A model generated the notes under the pieces. The model searched no databases, had not been told where the DNA came from, and worked only from the letters and a program-made list of their open reading frames with translations. This document shows, one piece after another, positions 51,165 to 62,100 of a stretch of 64,000 nt of DNA (positions within the stretch are counted from its first letter, which is position 1; each line of letters begins with the position of its first letter). The translations under genes were made by a program, and so were the position numbers. Where the stretch lies: assembly GCA_012729395.1 (NCBI GenBank), contig JAAYDF010000155.1, positions 16,703 to 80,702 of the forward strand. The letters are read 5' to 3'. The DNA comes from Phycisphaerae bacterium (GTDB lineage: Bacteria; Planctomycetota; Phycisphaerae; UBA1845; PWPN01).

Positions 51165-51794
51165 ATGGTCACGGTCGATGACATTGTCGTACCTCCGCCC
51201 GAACCCGGACAAATGCTGGACTTCGCGGCTCTGTTTGGGGATCGTCAGCCGGTGGAGCTGGAGATCGGGAGCGGCAAGGGCGGCTTCCTGCTTCGCCGGG
51301 CTCAGGCCCTGCCGGACCGTCGGTTTCTGGGCATCGAGTACGCCAATAAGTTCTTCCTCTACGCCGCCGACCGCATGGCCCGCTGGGGGATAACCAACGT
51401 GCGGCTGATGCGCACCGACGCCCGGCACCTGGTGATACACCACCTTCCGCCGGCCAGCGTGCACATCCTGCACATCTACCACCCCGACCCGTGGCCCAAG
51501 CGACGGCACCAGCGGCGACGCCTGATCCAGCCAGCGTTTGTGGCCGCGGTGGCGGAGGTGCTGATGCCCGGCGGGCGACTGGCGATCCAGACGGATCATG
51601 CCGATTACTTTGAGCAGATCCGCGAGGTCGTCGGGCGAGAGAGCCGGCTGCTCCCGGCCGATTTTGACGTGCCCGAAGCGGGAGTACGTGAAGGCCGGGT
51701 CGAGACCAACTTCGAGATCAAGTACCTGCGCGAGGGCCGGGCGATCTATCAGTTGGCGGCACAAAAACCGATGGCACCAGAGAGCAGCGAATGA
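51165..51794 (+). CDS. trmB: tRNA (guanine-N7-)-methyltransferase
   Basis: LEIGSGKGGFLLRRAQALPDRRFLGIEYANKFFLYAADRMAR; YHPDPWPKRRHQRRRLIQP; ORF open from 51060. Confidence 0.96.
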   Translation: MVTVDDIVVPPPEPGQMLDFAALFGDRQPVELEIGSGKGGFLLRRAQALPDRRFLGIEYANKFFLYAADRMARWGITNVRLMRTDARHLVIHHLPPASVHILHIYHPDPWPKRRHQRRRLIQPAFVAAVAEVLMPGGRLAIQTDHADYFEQIREVVGRESRLLPADFDVPEAGVREGRVETNFEIKYLREGRAIYQLAAQKPMAPESSE

Positions 51795-53026
51795 TCTACG
51801 CCGTACTGACGGGTATGTTCCTCTTGCTGACGATCGTGGGCACGATCGTCTGGTACCTCGGCGCAACACACCGCGAGGGGCACTCGGTGCACTGCTACAA
51901 GTGCGAACACAACCTCGCGGGCGGACCGCTGACCGAGTGTCCGCGCTGCATGACCCCGCAACCGGAGAACAAGATCCTGATCGGCGAGCGGGCTCCGCGG
52001 CCTATGTGGATTCTTGGCGGTCGGATATGCCTGGTGCTGGCGCTGGCCGCGATTGTGCCTGTGCTGCTCCAGTTGCACGGCAAGTTCCGGTCCGAGTGGT
52101 ACTGTTTCCGCCCGACGTTCATGGTGCTGAGGGAACTGGAGGGAGGGGCACTGGCTTCGCGGGCGATGGACGAACTGGCTACTCGGTGCCGGATCGGCCA
52201 GCTCTCGGCGCCACAGACGGACCAGGCGATCGAGATCGTGTTGGCGGGCTTGGCCACGCCGGAGATTCCCGGGCGGCCTCTGCAGGGGCTGCGCGACCTG
52301 GCGGCGACCTTCGTGGAAGCGGGACACTTCTCGGCCAGCCAGACGCTCGAGCTGTTCGACGCCCTGGATGACGTGAGCTACGCGTTCGTCCCGGGCGATC
52401 AACCGGAAGGCGGCAGCGTGCGTCTGACCGGCGGTGTCTTCCCGCCGAACGGCTGGGTTCCCCGCCGCAAGGTGCGGGTTGTCGAGCTGGACGGACAGCC
52501 CGCCGATCAGGTGATCTTCGAACGGCACGATTATCCCGCACGGAGCGAGGAAGGCTTCGCCATCCGCGAGGCAGCGGTCAGCTTCGCGGTGCGCGAGTCG
52601 ATCCGCCTCCGAGTCACCACGGCGTGGCAGAACTTCAAGGCGGACCTGGTCTCAGAGGACTTGGCGGCGGCGACCGGCCCTCGACGCGAGGTTCTGCTCG
52701 CACGCTTGGCCAAGTTGATTCCCCGGCCACTGGTCGTTTACGAACAGGAGTTCAAGTTCGGCGAGTTCAACGCCGGCCAAGCGAGGCTTATCGAGCACAC
52801 GGATCGTCGGCTTCTACAAATGACCCCCAGCGTGCCCGAAACGCAAACCTACGTACCCGAAACGCAAACCTACGAGCCCGAAACGCAAACCTACGAGCCC
52901 GAAGCGCAAGCGCCGGGAACGGGGAGCGCCAGCGACGTATGGTCGGCAGATACGCATGGACACGTCCATCCACAAGTTAGCTTGATCCGACGTCAACGAG
53001 TCGATGAAACCCCGATACCTCACTGA
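51791..53026 (+). CDS. Hypothetical membrane-anchored protein with zinc-ribbon-like motif and repeat-derived C-terminal tail
   Basis: N-term TM; CYKCEHNLAGGPLTECPRC; C-term (VPETQTYEPETQTY)n from 21-bp DNA repeats; overlaps trmB stop. Confidence 0.8.
   Translation: MIYAVLTGMFLLLTIVGTIVWYLGATHREGHSVHCYKCEHNLAGGPLTECPRCMTPQPENKILIGERAPRPMWILGGRICLVLALAAIVPVLLQLHGKFRSEWYCFRPTFMVLRELEGGALASRAMDELATRCRIGQLSAPQTDQAIEIVLAGLATPEIPGRPLQGLRDLAATFVEAGHFSASQTLELFDALDDVSYAFVPGDQPEGGSVRLTGGVFPPNGWVPRRKVRVVELDGQPADQVIFERHDYPARSEEGFAIREAAVSFAVRESIRLRVTTAWQNFKADLVSEDLAAATGPRREVLLARLAKLIPRPLVVYEQEFKFGEFNAGQARLIEHTDRRLLQMTPSVPETQTYVPETQTYEPETQTYEPEAQAPGTGSASDVWSADTHGHVHPQVSLIRRQRVDETPIPH
52835..52918 (+). repeat. 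Four 21-bp tandem units cccgaaacgcaaacctacgag in the 3' end of 51791..53026
   Basis: Units at 52835, 52856, 52877, 52898 (last diverges to cccgaagcgcaagcgccggga). Confidence 0.95.
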
Positions 53027-53217
53027 TTCCGACGCAGCCCGGATACGCAAACGGGCATGGCGTCGTTGCGGCGATGGTGATCGCCAGGCATAATTGGCCG
53101 GCACCCGCGGCGTCGAACGAAGACCTCGCGCGACGACGTGAGTGTGGCTGCTTCCAGGCAGAGTGGATCAGTCGCATCCGCCGTGCGTCAACGCAAGGAT
53201 CCGCCCGATGTGGTTGC

Positions 53218-54554
53218 TCATTCTTCTGTGTCTTTCGGTCGTGTTCATCGTCATCGCCACAACCCGGCTGAAGCTGCACCCGTTTCTCGCTCTGCTGATT
53301 GCCGCCTTTGCCTACGGCATCGGCTCGCGGACCATGTCGCTCGACGAGGTGGTCGACTCGGTCAACGCAGGGTTCGGCGGCACCATCGGCTATATCGGGA
53401 TCGTCATCCTGGCAGGCTCGATCATCGGCACCTTCCTGGAGAAGTCCGGCGGTGCGTACCGACTGGCCGAGAGCACCCTCTCGCTGGTGGGAAAGAAGCA
53501 GGTGCCGCTCACTATGGGGCTCATCGGGTATGTGGTGAGCATCCCTGTGTTTTGCGACTCGGGGTTTGTGATTCTCATTCCGCTGGCCAGGGCCCTGTCG
53601 CGCAAGGCGGGGGTATCCTTGGCGGCCGGCGCGATCGCGCTGAGCCTTGGCCTCTACGCGACGCATACCATGGTCCCGCCGACGCCCGGCCCCGTCGCGG
53701 CGGCGGGTTTGGTCGGGGCCGATTTGGGCCTGGTCATCCTCTGGGGAGCAATCGTCGGTCTGATCGCTCTGGCGGCCGGCTGGCTGTTCGCCGTGAAATA
53801 CGCGGCAAGAATCCAAATCAGCCCCGACGCGGAATCGCCGGAGCCCGAATCGCAGAACCTCACCGCCGGAGCACCGTCGGCCCTCAGGTCGATCCTCCCC
53901 ATCGTCCTGCCGATCGTGTTGATTGTCGCCAGGTCCATCGCCCTCCAGTTCCCAGATCATCCATTCAGCCATGGCAACCTCGCGACGATCATCAACTTCG
54001 CCGGGCAGCCGGTCGTGGCCCTGTTGGCGGGGGTCTTCTTCGCGATGCTGCTGCCCAAGAAGCTGACCACGGAGATGCTGTCCGCTTCCGGGTGGGTGGG
54101 CCAAGCGGTCATCACTGCCGCGACGATCATCATCATCACCGGCTGCGGCGGCGCGTTCGGCAAGGTACTGCAGAACTCGGGCATCTCGACCGTCGTGGGC
54201 GACTACCTCGGCAAGGGGGCTAATCTCAGCATCTGGCTCCCGTTCCTCATGGCCGCCGCACTGAAAACCGCACAGGGCTCATCCACGGTCGCCATGATCA
54301 CGACGGCCGGCATGGTGGCGCCGCTTCTCGAGACGCTCGGGCTCGACACGCCGACCGCCAGGGCACTGGTCGTGGTCGCCATCGGTGCTGGCTCAATGGT
54401 TGTCAGTCACGCCAACGACAGCTACTTCTGGGTCGTGACGGGCCTGTCCAAGATGAGCGTCAAGCAAGGATACAAACTGCAAACGCTCGGCACGCTCACG
54501 CAAGGCGCTGTCGCCGGCGCGACATTGTGGGTCATCAGTCTGATCGTCCTGTAG
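53218..54554 (+). CDS. GntP-family gluconate:H+ symporter-like permease
   Basis: MWLLILLCLSVVFIVIATTRLKLHPFLALLIAAFAYGI; LYATHTMVPPTPGPVAAAGLVGADLG; SHANDSYFWVV. Confidence 0.96.
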
Positions 54555-54990
54555 TGGCGCTTCTCGCCCCACGGCAAGAACAAGAATCGCACGCTGCTGC
54601 CGCAATCCGTCGCCGCCCGCGCCGTCGTGAGACCCGAGCATGCCGCCGTACGTCGGAACTCCTTGCTTTTCGGGGGTTTAGCCGATACGCTCAAGCTTCC
54701 TTGGGGTATGCGTGCGGAACCCGCCGCCCGAACTTCACGAACGGGTTCCTCCGATGGCCGCAGCGCAGGTGCTTCGCCGTCGGTCGGGTGCCCAGGGGCC
54801 TTCTTGCACCCCTGCCTGAATGGGGTAGACTGAAAGATGGGCCGGCGAAAGCGGGCCGAGACGCGACGTGAAGCCGGGAAGCCTAGCCCCCGGTCGCGTC
54901 CGCTCGGACCGGCAGGCCCGCTGTCCGATAAGTGAATACCCTCACCGGCCCCGCGATGCTCGCCGGCCGGCGTTCCCGGAAGCCACGGTT

Positions 54991-55077
54991 GGAGAGGTGT
55001 CGGAGTGGCTGATCGAGCTGGTTTCGAAAACCAGTGTGCGCGAAAGCGTACCGGGGGTTCGAATCCCCCCCTCTCCG
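54991..55077 (+). tRNA. tRNA-Ser (anticodon CGA)
   Basis: ggagagg...ctggt-ttCGAaa-accag...variable arm...ggggttcgaatcccc-cctctcc-g; 7-bp acceptor, class II variable arm. Confidence 0.96.
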
Positions 55078-55167
55078 TTTTTCATGCCTTCGGCAATCGT
55101 ACGTGATTGCTAATAAGCAGCTTGCGATTTTGGGGATCTTCCGTTTGTGCACGGGAGGTTCTCCGAT

Positions 55168-55407
55168 ATGTCCAACTCCAAACGCGCCTGGCGGCGCCGC
55201 ATCGACCGGGTCACCGCCTACCAACGAGGATCGGCCGGGGCACCGCCCACCAACGAGGAGACCGCCACTGGGTCCACCACCGCCAAGGCAAGGCCATCCG
55301 GCGGGCGATCGGAACCGATCGGCAAGAGGCCCTGGCGGTGGCGGCGAAGGTCAACGCGGAACTGGCCAAAGGTGCGCCTGCCCATGCCGCAGGCCGATCT
55401 CCCATAA
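55168..55407 (+). pseudogene. Degraded tyrosine recombinase (integrase) N-terminal remnant next to tRNA-Ser
   Basis: Frame-shifted pieces MSNSKRAWRRRIDRV... and RHWVHHRQGKAIRRAIGTDRQEALAVAAKVNAELAKG resemble integrase N-terminal arm/SAM-like domain; no catalytic domain follows. Confidence 0.45.
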
Positions 55408-55809
55408 CCGAGGCCGAGTTTACGACCGCCCCAGGCTTCTTGCCATATCCTCGCGGCACTCAATGTGCGGGCCGGCAGGCGACAGGCCGGACGGCCCATT
55501 GAACTGAGTCAATCCTGATCTACCTGAGCCGCACCCGAGCGCACGCGACCTCGGCACATCGCTGGAGCATTGTGGGCCGTATCGGTAACGGCATGAAGAT
55601 GCCCTCGACGTCACGCCCATCCGGTCTGTGAGAATCGACCCAGCGGTCGTCCGGTTGATGCTGGTGATCTGAATACAATCGCCACATCAGCAACTCGCCG
55701 ATCCGTCGGCATGCCTGCTTGAAGAGGCTCGACCATCGCGCAACCGGAGGCGATTTGGCCGGCGTCTACCCACGCCGGTCAAAAACTGCTGACTTGCTCT
55801 ATTTTTCCC

Positions 55810-55838
55810 TTGACATTCGCTATCGCATGAAGTATTAG
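55810..55838 (+). promoter_or_regulatory. Sigma70-type promoter candidate TTGACA-N17-TATTAG
   Basis: Consensus -35, 17-nt spacer, near-consensus -10, about 300 nt upstream of the giant RHS gene. Confidence 0.55.
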
Positions 55839-56142
55839 AGTCCGGTAACAGGCACATTCGTGACTCGGCTGGTGATGTTTGGCAAGCTGGATTCCGCTTC
55901 TTTCGGTCACTGAATGTTGAGAACGGCACCACCAGCTCTCGCGGTGAACAACACCCAATCGAATCCTCCTGCCTAACGGCTGGAGTAATCCGGCCGGGCG
56001 GCCAAAGTGCGCCCTGAAAAGCCTCTCGTGCGCTGACGGCATGGCCCGTGCACGCGGCGTCGCACGAAGGTGGAAGATCTGTTGTGGAATCCCGGTGGAA
56101 TCAGCCGGAGGCTTGAAATCTGCCCTACAAGGAGCCTGCGTT

Positions 56143-59100
56143 ATGAACCCAACACCCCGAATCGTACAACTGTTGCTGGCTGCGCTGTTGGTTCCGATTG
56201 GACTGGGCGGCGCGATCTCAGGAACCGAGAATCTGCCTGAAGACAAGATCGCGGTGATCGAAGCCCCTCGACTCGTTTCGGTAGCTTCCAGGAAAACGCA
56301 TGGCGAAGGCAACGAAGCCACAACATGCGATCTGGTGATTCCGGTTGACGGAATCCCGGCGGTGGAGCCGCGACTCAACGCGAACCTGACACTCGATCTG
56401 ACTCTCGTTCTGGCCTTTTCCGAGCCCATTTCGGCCAGCGATGGCGTTCTGGACCGAAGTGAGATTGTGGTCGAGGGAGGCTCCCTGCTTGAGGCTTGGA
56501 CAGAGGATGACCTGATCGTTGCCATGCTGGATGTCGCCGCCGACCCTGGATGTGTGACAATCGGCTTGACAGGGCTGGTAGATGCCCGCACCGGCACACG
56601 GGCACTGGCAGAGGCGGCGCCACTTCGAGTGGTGGTCCTCAGCGGCGACGCGGACGGCAACGGTCTCGTCGACGGCACGGACGTCCAGGCGATCCTAGCC
56701 CAGGCGGGCGAATCCCTCACGGCAGAGAACTGCCTGCTTGATATCGACGCCAGCGGGGGAATCTCCGTCAGTTTCGACGCCGAGTGGGCACGGGTTTCCG
56801 CCATGCATCCTCGATTTCGTGGGCACGGCTGCGGGCCGGACAGCGACGGCGATGGGGTTTCCGACGTTGAAGACAATTGCCCTTATTCCTGGAACCCAGA
56901 GCAGATCGACTCAGACCTCGATGGGCTTGGTGACGCTTGCGACCTGTGTCCCGGCTTTGATGACCGGGAGGACATCGACGAAGACTGGGTGCCCAATGGC
57001 TGCGACAACTGTCCCACTACCACCAACTTCGACCAGGCCGATGGGCTCGGGGATGGGGTGGGAGATCCCTGCAGAGCGGTCCCATCGGCCCAGCCGGCGG
57101 ACACCATCTCACAGGCCGTCAGTCAGTCACACCACCCCTTGTCTGAGGCGGTAGCGACGCGGCATGGCAAGATGCCGCGCGAAGTTATCAAAGCCCCTAT
57201 GCCACGAGAGTCCTACCCGGTGGCCCGGCGTCCGTTCCAGATAGCCCGGCCCTACACCCGCTCGGAAGTCGCTGACCTGGCTGGTCTGGTAGTCCCCGAT
57301 TCGGGATCTATAGAGTCACGAGCGGTGGGAGCAAGTATCAGTGACAGACCTACGCTCACGAAGGCTGACGAGGGCGAAGGCACCGCAATGGTCGCCATGC
57401 GAATGTCTGGAGGCGAAGAGGGTTGCCCCTACGTCACCTCGCCCCACGACATGGACCTCGACGGCGACGTGGACCAAGCGGACTTCGGGATCGTCCAGGC
57501 GTGCTTCTTCAACTCGACGGAGGAGCCGCCGCATCCGGACTGCTGGTGGGCCGATTTGGACTCGGACAATGACGTGGACGCGGATGATGTTACCCTGGTT
57601 CTTCTCTGCCTTTCCGGCCCGGCCATCCCGGCGGATCCGCTTTGCGGGGACTGCAACTGCAACGGAATCATCGACTCCTTCGAGATCAAGTGGTGCCAGG
57701 ACTGCGGGACGCGGTTGGACCGCGACCGGGACTTGGTGCTGGATCCCTGCGACAATTGTGTTCCGCCGCCGGAATGGAACCCGAACGACGACCCTTACAT
57801 GGACGCCAGCGACTGGGCCAACGGTCCGCTGAACGACGAGAACCAGCTTGACACGGACGGCGACGGGCTGGGAAACGTGTGCGACAACTGTCCGCTGGTG
57901 CCCAACACAGACCAAATGGATACGGACGATGACGATCTGGGCAACGTCTGCGACGATGATGACGATAACGACGAGGTGCTCGACTCCGCCGACAACTGCC
58001 CGCTGGTAGCCAATGCCGACCAAGTGGACACCGACAGCGACGGCTTGGGCGATGCGTGCGACAACTGCCCGACCGTGCACAACCCCGAGCAAGCGGACGC
58101 GGACGGTGACGGGTTCGGCGACGCCTGCGACATCTGCTCCGGGCGCGATGATGACCCGGACGGCGACGGGGTGCAGAATACCGACGACTCCGATCTCGAC
58201 GAGATCATCGATGCCTGTGACAACTGCCGCGATGACGATAATCCCGATCAGGCGGACGCGGATGGCGATGGGGTCGGTGATGCCTGCGACAACTGTCCCA
58301 GCGTGGTGAACCCCGGCCAAGAGGACATCGACGATGACCAGGTCGGCGACGCCTGTGACAACTGTGTGCATACCTGGAACGACGACCAGGCCGACTCCGA
58401 CAGCGACGGCCTCGGCGATGCCTGTGACGGCCTGGTGGACCTGGACATCGATTCGGACAACTCCGGCCAACTCGATCGGAGCATGGAAGAAGAAGAGGCA
58501 GAAAACCTCGGCCCGCTTGGCAAAATCGTCGTGGTGGGCGAGTCTGAGCCGCGAACGCCGATCGTGCTGGAGATCCAACCCGACGTACAAGCACCGGCTA
58601 CGGTGTACTACTGGTTCGAGCGAAGCTGGACACCATGGGAGGATTACTTTCGAATCTGGAACGCCCCGCAAGGGGGTGATCAACTCGACTGGTACCCGAC
58701 GGAAAACGAGGTTGCTTTCACCGGTTCTCCCATCGTGTTGACCTTCTGGATCGAGGGCCTTGAGTATCTAGACGGCCAGACATTCAGCCTCACAGCGGCC
58801 GCCCGAGCGGATGGGTGGAGCGGATCACACGACAGCGTCCGGATTCAGACCGTGACCCGCGAGGCATGTGCCTCCGTCGGCTCCGTGCCGATGGGCGAAC
58901 AATGCGAATCCCACGACTGGATCACCGGCGGCTGCACGCTGGCTGCCGGGCAGGCATGGTGCAATCGCCTGTACCTGATGCATCTGGATCTACCGCATCC
59001 ACCGGCGATTCCGGATCTCCCCCCTCGCAGCCTGAACCCGTGGGAGAGCTCGTCGCCCATGGTGTCGCGCGACAGCCTCCACAGCAACGGCCCCAGTCCC

Positions 59101-62100
59101 TATCGTGAGCGGGCCATGCACCGGGGACTCATGGACATCGCTTCCGGTGTACCCCTGGTCCAGGAGACCGACTTCGAGCTGCCTTTCGGCGGGGCAGTCT
59201 TCCGCCATATCCGGACTCACTCCGATGCGGTCAACTACACAGGGGGCTGGTGGACATACCATTGCGGGTGGCATGGCGGCGAATACCACACATTCTGGGA
59301 TTGGCAAGGCGGCCATTGGATGATGAGCGAGAACCCGATCCTGCTGATCGACTCTCAGCAGCGATGGCAGGTCGGGACCCGCAAATGCTACTTCATCGTC
59401 GACGCCCATCACGCCATTCCTTTCGAGTTCGATCCCGACACGGGTACGTACGCTGCCCCGGCGTGGTTCGACGCGGTCATGCAGTACAGCAGTGATGGCG
59501 TACTCGACAACAACGACCAATGGGCGATCCCGCCTTCCGAGTACTATATCTGGCTAGATCGCGGCAGTATCAAGTACACTTTTGAGGCCCACTACGAGGA
59601 TGTATTACCCAGCCAACACGAGGCTGATCCCGAGACGGGGCTTGCGGAGGGCACCGCTGGACACTCTATTGATTGTGGGCCATCTCCCCTGGGTTCGTTT
59701 GACTGTGTTGGTAATCCGCCATGGAGCAACACACCCGAGATGCAAGGCACTCCACACTATGGGCTGCTCACACGAATCGAGGATAGACATGGGAATGCCA
59801 TGGTGTATGACTATTGCGGTGGTCACGAAGTGTGGGACTGTGACCTTGCGCCCAGCTTCCGGCCCCAGGCTCGCGCCAACTGGCCGACTGGCTGCACGAC
59901 ATGCTGCATGACCTGCCCGCAGAAAGGGCAACTCAGGTCTATCAAGCTTCGGAGGCGCTTGTCCCCTTCACAGGAGGAGACTGTGTGGAGCTTGCTCTAC
60001 ACGCATCGGACCTTCGGTTGGCCGGATGCGCCTTCCGAGGTGGATCCGTGCCTTTACGAGTGTGGCGAGGCGTGTCCACAATACCCGGCGAACCAGGAGT
60101 TGAGCTACCCAAGAGCCGTCCATAGTATTCATGTGTATGAAGGAGATGTGGATTGGCCTGAGGCGGAGCCATGTCCCACGGTTGGTTTCCAGGATTTCAT
60201 GGTCTACGACACTCTGGGGGAGATGGATCGCGCGGTCAACCATCCCGCTCTGCCAAGCAACTGGCTCATCGAAGCACGATATACCTACTCTGAACCGGGC
60301 TGGCGAATTGGACAGGAGTACGACGACCACATCTGGCCGATCGTGACACAGTTCGAAGGCAGCTTCTCGTACCTCCCATCCTACATTCCGCCTGTTCTGT
60401 ATGATGCCGACCTGCCACACCTTCTCAAGGCGCGGATCACCAGGCGATCGCCTGATGAAGCAACAGCAGATGAGGCCATTCAATACCGCATCTACAAGTA
60501 CGGTCAGCAACATGACCTGATACCCAATGGGCATAGCCTCCACAGCCTGAAGGCCGTGTTTGGGCCTTCGACGATTGACGCCATTCTGGCTGGCTTCGGC
60601 GGCAACCCCGAGTACCGCAACGAGATGGTGAACTGTCTGCTGAACTTCAGCCTGGATGACGAGGTACCCTACCGCGTTCCTGCAGACGGATCGATCGTGA
60701 ACAGGAGGCTTTGGGACGTAGCCGATGTACTACTTCATCTTGTGTCGAGCGACGATCCTTACACCTGGACGGGATCGGAAGCACTGAATGCCGGTCATGG
60801 AACGGCACTCGAGGCGGAGCTAGAAGGTTTGATCGGCACTTCGGAAGGACACCACGTCACATACTCGTTCAAGAGTACATTTGGCATCACTGACCGGCGC
60901 AAAGAGCAAAAGGACAATGGGACGTACGTCTACTACCCTTTCCGGGTTTACCCCCCCCATTGGTTGGTTTTCGGTCCCGGCCAATGGTGGAATGACACTC
61001 CTCCCCTTTGGGACATTGACCGCTGGAACACGATTTATCGGTTTCCGTATCGCGTACCGGTTTGGGATAGTGCCGAGGGCAAGGCTGTTTATGGCAGCAT
61101 GCCGATGGACGGTACGGCGTTCGCGATGGTGATCGATGAGCTGGCGGAAGGATATATCGCCTGGGAGCCACGAGCGGGTGAGGGAGGACGCCAATACAAC
61201 CCGGATCCGGGAGCCCGCACGGGGCTGCGCAGCCGGCGGGTGGTGGAGTTGAACGCGGCGGGGTTCATCGTCCGCGACCGGACGTGGACCTACGAAGATG
61301 ACGGCAACGGGAACTTGGTCGAAAGCTTCGGTACCGGGCAGACGGCCAAGTACGACTGCCTCGGGCGGGTGATGGAGCGTTACTCGCGGGGTTGGAACTT
61401 ACTGCCTGAGCAACAGCAGCCCGATGAGGGCCTGATCCACGTCTATGAATACTCGGATCCATCGTGCAGTCCACTGGACCCGGAATGCGACTGCACGGAA
61501 ATCCTCACGCTGGCGCGGCCCGGTGAACTGGCGGCAGTCGGGGTCAAGCAGGGCACGGAGGGCGAGGTTCGCTACATTGAAGCCTTCGAGCACGACCCGA
61601 CGCGTCCGGAGATCGTTACCAAGCATTTGCGGTTTCCCACACCATCAACGACGACGGCCCCGGCGGCGGATACCGAGGTCAGCGAGACTTTCTGCACATA
61701 CGACCCCGAGGTTCCCGGCCGGCTCCGCACGCGCACCGAACGGCGTGGTGCCGCCGCCGCCACACGGGACGGCCCGGCGTTAAGTGCCGTCCAGCTCACT
61801 CAGTACGACATCAACGGCAACGAAGAGTGGATCGGTACCGGGCTGGGGACTTTCTCCGGCGAGACTTTCACGCCGGAAGAGTTCTTCTTCATCAACTACA
61901 CAGGGAGAAACGAGCGAGGCGAAGTCATCAAGACGGTCATTGATGTGGATACGCAGAATCCACCGGCGACGCCTCCCGCCAATTGGACACGTGTCGTGCC
62001 GAACCCGACGGATAACGCCTCCCTGAACCTGACCACAGAATTCGTGTATGACCCCACCTTCGGGTTGGTGGAGACCATCTTCCCCACCGGTCGGCACCAG

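Noticed and set aside
57316-58683. 455-aa minus-strand ORF rich in V/I/A and D/H
   Set aside because: Exact antisense of TSP3 Asp-rich repeats in the + strand giant RHS gene; typical high-GC shadow ORF
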